This document shows positions 48,590 through 59,862 of a stretch of DNA of 64,000 bases, in pieces (position 1 is the stretch's first letter; the number at the start of each line of letters is the position of its first letter). The stretch is from Sphagnum compactum (lineage: Eukaryota > Bryophyta > Sphagnopsida > Sphagnales): positions 7,192,001 to 7,256,000 of the forward strand of contig OZ234500.1 of the NCBI GenBank assembly GCA_965153455.1, read 5' to 3'. The translations under genes were made by a program, and so were the position numbers. Below the pieces are notes generated by a model, which did no database searches, was not told where the DNA came from, and saw nothing but the letters and a program-made list of their open reading frames with translations.

Positions 48590-48722
48590 TAACCGATGAT
48601 GAGCTCACGACAACGGTGAGCGGAAAATGCGGGGGAGAGAGAGAGAGAGAGAGAGAGAGGATATAACCGATGATGAGCTCACGACATCGGTGAGCGGGAG
48701 ATGCGAGAGAGAAAGAAAGAGA
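48590..48722. repeat. 74-bp tandem duplication containing a GA tract
   Basis: TAACCGATGATGAGCTCACG starts at 48590 and again at 48664. After about 45 shared bases both copies end in GA-rich runs; in the second the run is interrupted (GAGAGAGAAAGAAAGAGAG). It is probably a slippage or unequal-crossover product. Confidence 0.85.
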
Positions 48723-49127
48723 GCGTCGTTTTCTCCACGAATTGATTTTTATTTTTATTTTGTTTTCCGCTACTGTCAAGAGAATTGAATACACTTTTGC
48801 ATCAAGAAGTTGGGAAGGATCCATCAGCATTATCCTTCGTTCGTCCGACTCCCGGATACCGGCAGTCAGTCCTCTCCTCCTTTGCTTTCCTTTGAGATGA
48901 TCTTACTTTTCTTTTGCTTCGCTCAAAGATTCTAGAGCTATGGAAGCATGACGATTTGTGAAAGAGTAAGGACTTTCAAGTAGCGTTTGTTTGTACTTAC
49001 TCTTTTCTTCCTGGATCCTCCACAAGGCGGTGGCGGATCCTCTACATCTGTGCTTCTTTCCTGTTCTTTCCGCGGGGTTGGCATTTTGGTTTTTCTGCGA
49101 AGCTTTGGATTCTGAATTTGTAAAGGT

Positions 49128-49128
<1 letters not shown>

Positions 49129-49167
<39 letters not shown>
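49129..49167. repeat. (GA)n microsatellite in the acid phosphatase leader
   Basis: About 19 GA units on the sense strand, 225 bp before the start codon of the acid phosphatase gene. GA tracts in plant leaders and promoters are known binding sites for BPC/GAGA-binding proteins. Confidence 0.95.
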
Positions 49168-49168
<1 letters not shown>

Positions 49169-49391
49169 CAGCTTTTGTGTGTTTTTTCAACGAAGAAGGA
49201 GATGGAAAGCATGATGATGACAAGAAAGAAATGAATGAAGAAGATCAGGAGCATGAGACCAGTTATCGACTTGCCAATAGTGATTGAACTGCGCATAGAG
49301 ATTTGAACTTCGTAGCGGCGAGGGAGGGGAAAGAATAGTTCCAAGAGGGAGAGGACCAGCGTGTTTGTTTGTTTCTTCTTTGGAGAAGGAT

Positions 49392-51714
49392 ATGGCGGCA
49401 AGTGGGGATGAAGAAGACTTGTTGGCGGACTATGCAGTACCACCTTTAAGGGCTTCCAGTAGTTACAGATTGGAACCTGACAACAATGGGCCGTTGTCCG
49501 GGAGTAGGAGTTCGTCTTCCACCTCCCTCAACAGTCGAAGAGAGTCCACCAACTCCCTGTTTAGCAGACGTCCATCTGGTAACAATTCCACCTATCCACA
49601 TCTGTCGCTTCTGTTTCCTTGTTGTTGTTGTGAGTCGTCCCTTTGTAGCCCAGGTTTGTTTCTTTCTTGTGGATCGTGAGTTTTCATGCCAAGGAATGCA
49701 GAGTTGAAACTTATGACTTTACTTTTGATCAGCTTTCAAACTGCTCCATCTCTGAACAATCTCCACCTTGCAAGAGCTCTCATGCTCCAGTACTGATAAT
49801 TTGTTTTTGAACAATGAGAGGGAACCTGGGGGGTTGTGTGCACACTCTCCATACTCAAGTTCTGTTGCAAATTGGGGGTTTTAGGTCCCAGATTGTGTTA
49901 TGTGTTTTAGTGACTTGGGGATGATGAATTGGAGGCTTGTTTCTGCTGCTGCAGACTTTGGAAGCAGATATGGTTTTGGGAATGCATATGTGCAATTGGA
50001 CGATGCAGGAATCTACTTGTCATCTCTGTCAGTCACCATCTTGCTATCAGCTCTTGCAACCCTTGGGATCATACTCTTCACTCTTGTCATTACGTTTGCT
50101 GTCTTGCTTGGGCAATGCCAAAAGTCTCAACCTGAGGTTGTCAAGTCCCCAGATTCATGTGCAAGCTTTAGGCTCAATGGTGAGCTCAACAACTTACAAG
50201 GCTGGATTGTTCCACCCAAATGCGAACACTTTGTCACCCAGTATGTGGATTCGGGACAGTACTTGGTTGATTTTGCTGTTGGAGTTGATGCGGGAAAGCA
50301 GTATTTGAAGCCAATTGTGCTAGAGGGAGATGGACTTGACTTGATTGTGCTTGATATTGATGACACGTGCCTGTCTCATATTCCATACTACAGGGATCAT
50401 CACTTCGGGTACATATCTTTTTTCCTATGCTGGGAAAATCTACTTCTGACTCTGGTTGTTGCTGTTAGCTGATTAGAACTCACAGTACGATTGGAGCTGT
50501 ACTCATATAGGAGGTGGACAACTTCCAGTCCTGTGGGTGAGATGTTAGAAACCTGCATTCCTCCCTCTCACAATGAGGACTAAAATTTGAACTCTTAAGT
50601 AAATAGACTTGTCATGGAATTCTGAAGCATCTTATGACATCCAGTTCAAATGTGTAGTCCAAGATAAAAGTGACTGTCCCTTGAGTCCCTGATCTTCACA
50701 TATGCAGTACCCTGCTCTCAGACACATATCACAAATTACTGGTATCACCTCTGAGCTACTATTTACATGAAGAATGAAGGTAGCCACTGCACAGTTTTTG
50801 GCACATGAGCTCTTTCTTTGATTTAAATTCTAGGAATGGAAACTTAATTGCTCAGCATACCGTAATTAACTTGGTTGCTGCAATCCAATGACAGAGAAAA
50901 GCCATGGACAGTTCTGATGTTCTCTTTGATTTTTGACAATGGGCTATGCCATGTGTTCTGTGGAAGTGCAGAGCAGAGCTGTTTAATGAGACTTCATGGG
51001 ACACATGGGTGTATGAGGCCAGAGCACCACCACTGGAGCCAATGCTGAACTTCTACAAAGAGCTACGAGCTCTAAATTGGAACTTTGCTTTCATTACCGG
51101 GAGATCTGAAAATCAGCGTAATTTTACTATGCAGAATTTACTGGCAGTGGGCTATGAAGGTTGGACAGCTCTTATTTTGAGGTCAGTTGCTGTATAACTA
51201 CTGTCTATGGTGGTTCTTATTGTTGTGGTTCAGACTTTCACAACTACTAGTGACTCCTAGCACCAACTTTTCTGTCAGTGTCAGCAGTAGTTTTCCCAGC
51301 TTAGTTGTACTTACTGAAGCAGTGTGTTTCTTAAGGAGCCTGGAGATTGTTTATTGATCATTTTGAACTTTGCGATGCCTGATGTTCAGCCAGATATGAT
51401 CCTGTCATTTTGAGGATTTGGTGCCATCTCAAAGCACTTCTGTCTTGAGTATTTACATTGTTTATTATACTTCTCCAAACAAATCTGGGCTAAACACCAG
51501 TCTCATATCTGGTCTTATTCTTTTGCAAATTGGAACCAGGTCAGCAGAGGAGGAAACAACACCAGCAGTAGAGTACAAAACAAAAGAGCGACTTAAGTTG
51601 GAGGAACAAGGATACCGTATATGGAGTGGGTTTGGGGATCAATGGAGTGACATTACAGGCGCTGCCTCTGGAAGCCGAACCTTCAAGCTTCCAAATCCAA
51701 TGTATTACATCTAG
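49392..51714 (+). CDS. Membrane-anchored HAD superfamily IIIB acid phosphatase-like protein, 341 aa, four exons
   Basis: Exons: 49392-49578, 49955-50408, 50972-51181 and 51540-51714; all GT...AG and in frame (1026 nt). The N-terminal 62 residues are Ser/Arg-rich and disordered (SRSSSSTSLNSRRES). One hydrophobic segment (about residues 86-115) looks like a signal anchor. The catalytic domain carries all HAD motifs: VLDIDDTCL (nucleophile D196, acid/base D198), FITGR (T256), the YKT lysine K297, and FGDQWSD (D317, D321). A WDTWV segment matches the plant vegetative-storage-protein/acid-phosphatase branch, and the ending RTFKLPNPMYYI is typical. It should be a type II membrane phosphatase with its domain in the lumen or outside; substrate unknown. 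Exon 2 could instead start upstream (after CCCAG at 49894) in the same frame, but the TGCTGCTGCAG acceptor is better. No residue essential for catalysis is missing. Confidence 0.88.
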
Positions 51715-52750
51715 CAAATTATGGATTTCCCGTCCAAGATTTGCATTCTACAGGTTGGATGTACTGTTCTGGCGAATTGGTCCTTCCTGCCAAGAATCTA
51801 AGCATATGGTGACAATAGTCATGTCTTACTGCCCTATTATTATTGGATGTGGCAGTCCCTAAGCTGGTGATGAATAGGTTTATTTTGCCCATCTCTTGTC
51901 TTTATCATAGTTGAATCATTGCTTTGATCCATGTGACTGAAATGGCATGTGGCATCTCAATAGTTTTTATGCTCCCTGTTTCATGAGCTGTGTGCAGCCT
52001 CATGATCTAAGAAATCTTCACACAATCAAGCAATTTTATTATGCACACAGTCAATTGATTGACTTTTTTGCTTGAGTAGGTTTTCAGCTTTCAGATTCAG
52101 TAATTCTTGTGACTGTCAATTTTGGCAGTTGAAGAAGGGTTCAGAAGACCCGAATGCTGGATGTTGTCACATTCTGCAACGCTTCGATCTGAAGTGGTGG
52201 TGTGTTCTGCACATGTAAAGCCCTGAATTAATTTTTTAACCCTGTCTGCATACAGACGAGTAATAGTAGTAGTGTACTAATGTACAGAGGGTGTTGAATA
52301 GGCTTGTGTAGGTGTGAAGAAAAAAGATCCCAATGAAATTGTGGATTTGGTGGTCTTGAGTGCACTAACAGTTAATGGGTAATAGGGTTTGGTAGGTTTG
52401 TGAGGATTTTAGAGGACGAATGGAAATAATAGAAAGGGACCATTATTTTCACTCTTCAGCAGAATAGATTTTTTTTTCAAAACTTTCCACTAATGGGATT
52501 GCTGGATTTGACGGTCTGAATTTGTTTTGGTAGTTATCTTGAGTGAAGTAACAGTTCAATGTGTTATATCGATTTACAGACAGGGTTCTAGCACATTACT
52601 TGTGCACTTCATTTTAGTTATAAAGCAAGGTATGTTATCTCTGATGCTGACATTTCTTCAAAATGCAGAGACATGTATGGCTTTACATTGTCATTATTAT
52701 ATAATATACCTAAGTAAGCAAATTTAAGCCAGGACTTTATGTTATGTACA

Positions 52751-52853
52751 GCCCACTGGTGAGGGCATTCCTCCTGAAATGTGGGCCTAGCACAGCTTCC
52801 AACTTACCAAGGCCCTTTAGTTCTGAATGCCCTCACCATGGTAGTTCTGGGGC
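52751..52853 (+). mobile_element. Short foldback (MITE-like) element, copy 1
   Basis: GGTGAGGGCATTC (52758-52770) and GAATGCCCTCACC (52825-52837) form a perfect 13-bp terminal inverted repeat. The interior also pairs partly (GGGCCT with AAGGCCC). The same sequence occurs in reverse orientation at 53221-53312, sharing CAGCTTCCA in the middle and CTGGGG at one end. No target duplication is clear and there is no coding capacity. Confidence 0.6.
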
Positions 52854-53220
52854 CTTACTTACACGTGGAGTAGTGAGAGAATTTGGATTCTTTTGCAGAA
52901 AATTGTTGCTCTGCTGTCACTTTTATGTGCCTTGTTTTTCTTGTGTTCAGAACTATCATCTGCATATTTAAGTCTGTCATAGCAACTAACTTCAATTGAA
53001 AAAATATTTTTATGCGCACAGTTCACATCCAACATTCCTAACCTCTCTTCTAATGCACCCTCAAACATGATAGGCAGGCTAAAGGATCATTGAAATAAGT
53101 AATTCTATTTCTCATGAACAAAATGACAATTTCATTGGATTTTTTATTTGCAAGTATTGGTTCTATCTCTTAATGTTGTGTCTCCATCTGTGAGTGAACA
53201 GGTTCATTTGTGTCAGATAA

Positions 53221-53312
53221 GGTCCCCAGGACAAGGGCATTCCTAAAATAAGGGCCCTGACAAGGTGGAAGCTGAGCAAGGCCTGCATTTCAGGAATGCC
53301 CTCACAACCCGT
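53221..53312 (-). mobile_element. Short foldback (MITE-like) element, copy 2, inverted
   Basis: The left arm AAGGGCATTCCT (53233-53244) pairs with AGGAATGCCCTC (53292-53303), and AGGGCC pairs with AAGGCCT further in. Read on the minus strand it follows copy 1 almost base for base around GAGGGCATTCC...GAAATG...GGCCT..GC.CAGCTTCCA.CTT. The two copies lie about 0.4 kb apart and point in opposite directions. Confidence 0.6.
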
Positions 53313-54179
53313 GAGCCTTGCATTGGATCTTCTCCAGCACTTCGGAAACACAATTGGATGTTGGGGAACAAACCAGATCTGAAATAAAGAGTAAGTTTGC
53401 AATGGCAAGACAACGATCGAAGAAAGGGTATGAGCCAGGTTTGTTATGAAATAACTGTACAGAAGCTCAACTGGAGCCAGTCTTGATTGATTCTTGACCT
53501 GAAAAATTCTTCAGATTCTTTGGTGCAGAGTTGTGAAGCAAATCTTATGATTTTGGTGTCCTAACCTTGCATATGAATCTCAGCTTCAGAGCTTGATCTC
53601 ACTTCCTAATTACATAAAAAGAGATGTAATTTTGCCTGGACATCAATTGGGGATATCGTCTTATGTGCTAAATGTCAAGAAATACTGAATTCTATCACAG
53701 GATTGATGTAACAAGTTCAAAGTGTTTCTGTTGGTTACATACAGTTCCCCAGGAAGGAATCATATCTCTTGTTTCTGGAAGTTCTTGCTGTTTTGAAGCT
53801 CTTCCGAAGCTCAAGTATGTGAGGAAAAACTACTCAATTTTGATTCTGCAACATTCAGATTTCAAAGAGTCTCTAAACAAAAACAGATAAAAATCAGTAA
53901 ATCTTCTGATTGTTTTTAGAGCTGAACTCTGGATTCTGAGACATCCTCATCTTAGTACTATTCTGTTTTCTGGAGTTTCCAACTGATGGCACTGAAGAAA
54001 CAGACTGAAGATTATGCAGTGCAACTGATTTGGGGTCTGACCTTGTGAGTCACTGATGTTGAAAGGATTTGATTCGGTGACACTCTTTTGAGTCTGCACA
54101 GTGTTGGATAGTTGATGTTCCTTCAAGTCTGTCTGCAGTGGAAATCCCACACTCCTGATCTGCACTGAGGAGATCAACT

Positions 54180-55748
54180 CTATGAGAGAGATCCTTGAGC
54201 TGCAATATTCATGAGCTTTCCTCCTTTGTGGTGAGATGGAATGTGAACTGTTCTTCCTATTGTGCTTGCATTGCAATCCACAAGCTCCTTCTTCTTGTCA
54301 AATGCTGGCAACTGTTGTGGTGGACTTGGCCCTGCTCCATTTCGGCTTGCCTTCTTCTTATACACTCTGATGTGTTGTTGAGTAGCTTGTGAGTGTTGAT
54401 CTTTCTGCAAGGATGCTCCATCCTCAGCAGGTGATCTTGCCATTGTAGTACATGTCTCTGTCTTATTATATTTCATAGCTTGACAGCAATTGATGCTGTT
54501 CCTGGTCATGTTGCTGCTGTAGTGGTGCAATGGTGGAAGATCAGAAGCAAGCCTGAAATCTTGAGGCAGAATTCCACTCCAAGGATTTGAAGTTCTTCTC
54601 ATCTCTGACAGTTTCTCATCCATGGTGAGCTTCTGAACTCGCTTTGGATCTGTATCAGAAGAAGAAGATGAGCTTCTCAAGTTGCCTCTGATGATGTTGT
54701 TATGGCAAGGGTGACTGTCCACAGCTGCTGCAGGAGTGGGAATTGTACTCCATATCCAACTCTTCTTCCCTTGTGCTCCTGGCTTTTGCAACCCTGTAGA
54801 CTTCACGAGTATGTCCTTGACTCTACTTCCTCTTGATCTCTCCACTATCAAGTTGGGACCAGACTGATCCAAGATCTTGCTTGAGCCACCACACATCCGT
54901 GGAATTCCAGACACTGCAATCTCATCCTGGGAACCACCTCCTCCAGTACCAAGATTCACAAGCCCATTTGCTGCTTCAACCAAATGTGCAGCAGCAGCAC
55001 TGACAGTGACATTCTTGGAACTTGGATTTCCTGCAACACAAATCAAAGACTGACCTGAAGACCTGTGAGTCTCAGAGCCTTGCAATTCAGCTTCTAAGGA
55101 TAATTCTACCTTAGATAACTCTGTGCGTCTTGTGTTCAGAAATTTGAGACGGTTTGTTGTTGTTGGGTGACATTGTGATATCATGATGGAGCTCAAATCA
55201 GGAAGCTGTAAATCTGAGTACAGGGAACTCTTTTGCAGACTGTGGAGAGATGAACAGTTGACTGAGTCAATGTCACTGGCAGCCCCCTCTGCTACTCCTG
55301 AAGATGATGATGATCCCCTCTGCTGCTGATGTTTGTATGAAACACTTTCAGGTCTCTTGCCCTTCCATAGAGCAAGCTGAGTTATAGCCTTACTCTTTGT
55401 CTTCTTGTGAGCTGACCTCTCTATCATTACTTTCTTTGCAGAGCTAGTATCACAAGCAAAAGAGTCTTGTGCAAGTTTTCTTAGAGCCCTTGCATGCAGA
55501 GAATCTGACATGCAATCCACCTTGTGATTCCTTCCCCAGGCAGCAGCACCAGCAGCAGATTTGGTCACAACCAGAGCTTCTAGCGACAGTCCTATTTGAC
55601 TAGTGACTGTGTGAAGCTTCTTCTTCTTCAAGATATGATGAGCATTCTGAGGTGGTGGTGGTGGCTCTGTGTTGTATGGAGCTTCCATGGTTGCATAATC
55701 TTTCAAGCTTTTTCTTGTCACTGAGCATCCCCCAGATCTATCTGTCAT
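54180..55748 (-). CDS. Unknown basic, Ser-rich protein, 522 aa
   Basis: One uninterrupted frame of 522 codons from ATG at 55748-55746 to TAG at 54182-54180. I do not recognise the family. The N-terminus has a proline run (residues 29-33) followed by LKKKKLH, a possible nuclear localisation signal. Next come LSLEALVVTKSAAGAAAWGR and a lysine-rich HKKTKSKAITQLALWKGKRP. The middle holds Ser- and Ala-rich low complexity, a SRVKDILVKSTGLQKPGAQGK segment with KKSWIWS, and MDEKLSEMRRTSNPWSGILP. No transmembrane segment or catalytic motif is visible. A later ATG (codon 21) is a possible start. The length without stops in a region where stops are frequent supports a real gene. The presumed leader to the right contains a CT tract (GA in the sense strand). 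A nuclear regulatory role is only a guess from composition. Confidence 0.7.
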   Translation of the reverse strand: MTDRSGGCSVTRKSLKDYATMEAPYNTEPPPPPQNAHHILKKKKLHTVTSQIGLSLEALVVTKSAAGAAAWGRNHKVDCMSDSLHARALRKLAQDSFACDTSSAKKVMIERSAHKKTKSKAITQLALWKGKRPESVSYKHQQQRGSSSSSGVAEGAASDIDSVNCSSLHSLQKSSLYSDLQLPDLSSIMISQCHPTTTNRLKFLNTRRTELSKVELSLEAELQGSETHRSSGQSLICVAGNPSSKNVTVSAAAAHLVEAANGLVNLGTGGGGSQDEIAVSGIPRMCGGSSKILDQSGPNLIVERSRGSRVKDILVKSTGLQKPGAQGKKSWIWSTIPTPAAAVDSHPCHNNIIRGNLRSSSSSSDTDPKRVQKLTMDEKLSEMRRTSNPWSGILPQDFRLASDLPPLHHYSSNMTRNSINCCQAMKYNKTETCTTMARSPAEDGASLQKDQHSQATQQHIRVYKKKASRNGAGPSPPQQLPAFDKKKELVDCNASTIGRTVHIPSHHKGGKLMNIAAQGSLS

Positions 55749-55854
55749 CTTTCTACAAGTTAATCGACTCCAAAAACAGTGGGTTTCTGATGATCCTTCA
55801 ACATAGCCTGATACTGATCAAACCTGTTTTTTGGTCTTAGAAGCACATGCATGA

Positions 55855-55907
55855 TCCTCTCTCTCTCTCTCTCTCTCTCACACACTCTCTCTCTCTCACT
55901 CTCTCTC
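55855..55907. repeat. CT-rich microsatellite in the leader of the 522-aa gene
   Basis: CT units with two CA and ACT interruptions; it reads as GA in the sense of the minus-strand gene, about 110 bp before its start codon. Confidence 0.95.
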
Positions 55908-56093
55908 AAATTCTACAAGAGTTGAATTCAGTAACTATGCATCTTCTTCTACTAGGCTCTGTCTTACTGTGAACGGAAAAGTTCCTCAATGCAAAGTTGT
56001 ACGTGGTGGGTGACAGAAAAATGTAGGATGTTGCCAGGCACAAGAAAACAGCAAGGACTTAATAAATAGAAAGGAGACATGAAGGATGATAGA

Positions 56094-56172
56094 AGGTCTG
56101 TATCACCCAACAGGGTGTCTTAGGTCTGTACTACCAGGTGATGGGTCTTAGGTCTGTATCACTTGATGGCAG
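56094..56172. repeat. 28-bp tandem repeat, about 2.7 copies
   Basis: AGGTCTGTA(T/C)(C/T)AC starts at 56094, 56122 and 56150, each copy ending GGGT(G)TCTT. Copies differ by several bases. Confidence 0.75.
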
Positions 56173-57097
56173 TTCTTTTATTAGAAGGCCTCTACAGTTG
56201 TATGGTCCTGCATTTAAGTCTGCAATTCTCATCTCTGAGTGGATGGATACATGGTATGCACATTTTGAATGCTGGTTGGATTGGTACACAGCACACACAG
56301 ACTTATTGGAAAGGGAGGTGTACATATTGGTCTATTCTCACGGGTGTTGCCTATGGATCTATAATCTTGCACTTCCACAGATGAGGACACTACAACAAAA
56401 CCATCAATAACAAAACAGGACAGGCACTGGGTTGCTGCTCTAGTTATTATTGTCAGGTTGTTATGCAGCAGTACTACTGGATGGTAGTATCAAGCTTTTC
56501 ATGGAGGTTGGAGTTCAATATCTAATGTCAAGTTTCTTCAACCAGTGTTGTCCAGGCACGTCCTTTACCTGGAAATACTTGATCCGTTTTAAACCTGGAA
56601 TACTTACTTTGATGGTTGTACCTGGAAATGCTTGGTGGTGGTACCTCTTTTCTACAACCAGAATCATAACTATCAGAACCTGCCATTTTCAGGATCTGGC
56701 ATGATAATAAGAGATTCATGAATTCCAGCAAACATTAATTAACTGCACACATGTGGTATGTTTGTTATGTGACTCTTTATGCACTCTTTTCACTAGCTTT
56801 GCAAATTTGAAAATTTGAAGTCTTAGCACACTTTGTGTCATGGAGCTGGGCTTAACTGGCAGCTCCCCTGTTAATGTTGTGGGATTTTTCAATTTCTTCT
56901 TTTGTTCCTCCAATTGGAAGTTTTGTGTTGGGTGCTTCATCTTCCATTCTCAGAAACCATATTTAAATTCCCAAAATCCAAATTGCAGTTTTCGCTGTGA
57001 GATCATCAAATTAATACACTAGCTACATAGCCAAATGCTGTAAGGTATTCAGTGTGCAAACAATGAACATCTGCTTTCAGCAATGGGTTAACAAATT

Positions 57098-57386
57098 GCA
57101 CAATTACACAGCCATTGTTGGATCAGGATCAGGAGATTTGCTGATCCGTCAACACCTTGGTGATGTGATTGCTCTGGCAATCTTCCTAATCACTCTCTTC
57201 TTGCTGCTCCTGGCAATTGCAGGGTTTACTGGGATCTCTTCTTCTTTTCTTCTTCAATTCTCCACCACAATGAGACCAACGTCAACCTTAGTTCATATCC
57301 ATATCCAGAGACAATTCCTTCTGACACAATTACACAGCCACTGTTGGATCAGGATCAAGAGATCTGCCAATCCATCGACAACACCT
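57098..57386. repeat. Direct duplication of about 60 bp
   Basis: The phrase CACAATTACACAGCCA(T/C)TGT followed by TGGATCAGGATCA(G/A)GAGAT and ATCC(G/A)TC...AACACC occurs at 57098-57156 and 57324-57386. Divergence of roughly 15 percent by eye points to an old duplication. Confidence 0.8.
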
Positions 57387-59862
57387 GCTGCAATTCGACA
57401 CCAGAACTTCAACTTCCCAAATTCCAGATCCCTTCTGATTTCTTGCACATTTTTAGATACTAAAGAATCATTGCTTGATGGATCCTTGCTATCTCTCTTT
57501 TTCTTGAGGCATCTGTGATTTTTGGAGGACAAAACTTCAAAAGAAGAAAGCTCTCATGTTCTGCAATTGCTTGTTTTTTCCATGGGTGTAAGATTGTTGA
57601 GTTTCCACATTCAAGACTGGGATTGCCAATCCTTTCTCTTTGTCAGTAACTTCAGATTCTTTTGATGGCATTTTACAATCAATGCTCAGAAGATGGATTC
57701 CCTCTTTGAGCATTGCTTTAAAGCTTACACTGATTGTAACTTCAAATACACAGGAAACTCATGCACTCTAAATCCTAATTTGCCTCCAACTTAGATGCGA
57801 AATAGGTACTTGTCTGTTCAAGAGCTGCTGCAACAGTGTCGTTCTCAAAACTTTTTTTGCAATTCCTGGGTTGACAGTAGAGCTTGCAGAGTTCATCAAA
57901 GTAAAATCTTCTTTCTCTTGACCCAAACTCCACAATCAAGGACTGTATCATCAGTGAACTAATAACCCCCCCAAAAAAAAACTTAAGATTTTGGCAGAGT
58001 ATTTTTGTTTGCAGAAGTTGAGATCATAACTGGAGTTTGCCCCCAATTAATTGTTGGTTTCAAATTTGGTTATCAAAAGTTGAAACCAAACTGGGAACAA
58101 GATCCAGAAACATTAATGCAACTGGATGTGAGGATTGAGCTCCCAATTCTGCTTATGTAGGAAGCATCAAACTGGAACCTAGTTTTTGAAGCACATAGGA
58201 TATCCTAGGTTAGGTTGCTAGATGTAATTTGAAGACATATATGCCTCTTCCCTTCCAAATAGAAATATTAACCTGAATAGTTCATTAGCCGGAATTCAAA
58301 TCAATACAAAATACAATGTTAATTAAGATGATCAATCTTTACATTTTTTATTCTATTCTCAATAAACCTAATTAGCCTTGCAATAATCTTAATCAACCCT
58401 AAAATGACCGTAGTTTCCTTAATCAAACTTTCTTATGCCTTTCATTAATGTTATCAGAGTAGCATCAAAACCTTAGAAAAGAAAGGACTGCCAAGCAGTG
58501 GTTTGGACTTGTAGCATAGCAAATCAATTGGACTTGTAGCAAAGCAAGTGGTGGTTTGGATTTTGTGGTGCAAAGCAAAACATCAAGTCAATAGACCGAG
58601 TGGTTTGGAATCAAAACAAAGCAAGCAAAGTCACTGCCCAAATGGGTCCTGAATCACGGTCATGGGGACAAAAGCTCACCAAAAGTTGAATGTGAATGAC
58701 AAGAAGAGGCTGAATTTAAGGGAAGGAGGACCAACAATAAGCAATTGCCCCAGGTTTGTACAAAAGGGTTTCATCCAGGTCAATAAACAAGTCAAAACCA
58801 TGCAACTTTTGGGCCAAAGCTGTGCTAGGGTTGGGTAGACTCAAAGGAGTTAAAGAGGTGAGGATGGGACTGATGCAAATTCCGGAAGACCTTTCAAACA
58901 AATGATACATGTTCACCCTTGCTTTTATAACCAGATTGAGAAGTTTGCAAACCCTAGCCTGCATACCTTATCCTCACCCAGATCAGAAATTCTCCAACAA
59001 ATATTAGGTGTACCCTTAGGTGGATAACATTCTCTACAAAACTAATTATTTATGTTATATAGGTACCCATTTGACCCATTAGCAAGCTAAGAGAATTTAT
59101 AGCATATCTACCCACACCCAACAAGCGAGCCTCTAAATGTCCATCACATCCAAAATAGTGTGTAACGAAAGTAGTGTGCAAGTTATTTTCCCATCCTCAC
59201 CCACAAATATGAAATGTTGGAGAGTGTTTTGAGTGAAGATCTATCAATTGCTACCACATGAGCGAATCGTTGTGACCCAATGGAATCCAATCATATTTCT
59301 TTATCAGCCCATTCAGTAGTATTGTATTCTCAGCATAATGTAGTACAGGCCCATTTGAAGAGGGTTGTATCCTCAGCATATTTACGAGTCCAAACTCAGT
59401 TTCATGCAATTTAAAAGCTTGAACTTCCTCAAAATTACAATTTACATGCCATCATTTCATTGCTAGTGGAGCTGTTCCTAAAATCAAAATACCATCCCAT
59501 GCGCTGGAATGCAACTTGTAATAAAGCTCACTGGACATTTGACCCAGCAAAACTTCACAACTCTGCAACAGTTCATGACTCTGCAATGACAGCCACTACT
59601 TTGACATAAACAAAACAGGGAATTGGTATGAAAAATCCAGCATTAGGGGTTGTAAAATGCAGAAAAAATCTATTTCTGCTCCATCAATGAGAGCTGTCTT
59701 AATCACAAAGAATCAGTATACTGCACTTAAAATTAGGCAGGGTATGCTGTGTATGGTACAGGGTGGGCTTGATAAAAAATCCCCATTACAGGTAGGATCT
59801 CACTATCAGGGCACATCCACATTCTACAATAACTTACACTTGAATAGTCTAAAAGTCTAAAC

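Larger units (their letters stand above)
47179..49391. other. RPN12 3' region, intergenic DNA and leader of the acid phosphatase gene
   Basis: No coding exon is recognised. From about 48300 the DNA becomes GC-richer and carries two GA tracts (48635-48660 and 49129-49167) and a 74-bp tandem duplication. The part just left of 49392 is most likely the 5' leader of the acid phosphatase gene. Short open frames with Ser/Leu or Glu/Arg runs are products of the GA tracts. Confidence 0.45.
51715..54179. other. Intergenic DNA between acid phosphatase and the 522-aa gene
   Basis: The first few hundred bases should be the 3' untranslated region of the acid phosphatase. The main feature is a pair of short foldback elements (52751-52853 and 53221-53312). 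No coding exon is recognised. The open frame at 53947-54276 minus overlaps the 522-aa gene in another frame and has no domain. Confidence 0.45.
55749..59862. other. Leader of the 522-aa gene and intergenic DNA
   Basis: The left part should be promoter and leader of the minus-strand 522-aa gene, with a CT/CA tract at 55855-55907. Further right are a 28-bp tandem repeat (56094-56172), a 60-bp direct duplication (57098 and 57324), and AT-rich DNA. No exon chain is recognised. The minus-strand open frame at 58716-58964 contains FIDLDETLLY, which resembles a HAD motif I, but nothing around it supports a gene. Confidence 0.45.

Noticed and set aside
58716-58964. Minus-strand open frame containing FIDLDETLLY, resembling HAD motif I of CTD/SCP-type phosphatases
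   Set aside because: Only one short motif matches. No motif II or III follows, the frame is 82 codons, and no splice-compatible neighbouring exon was found.
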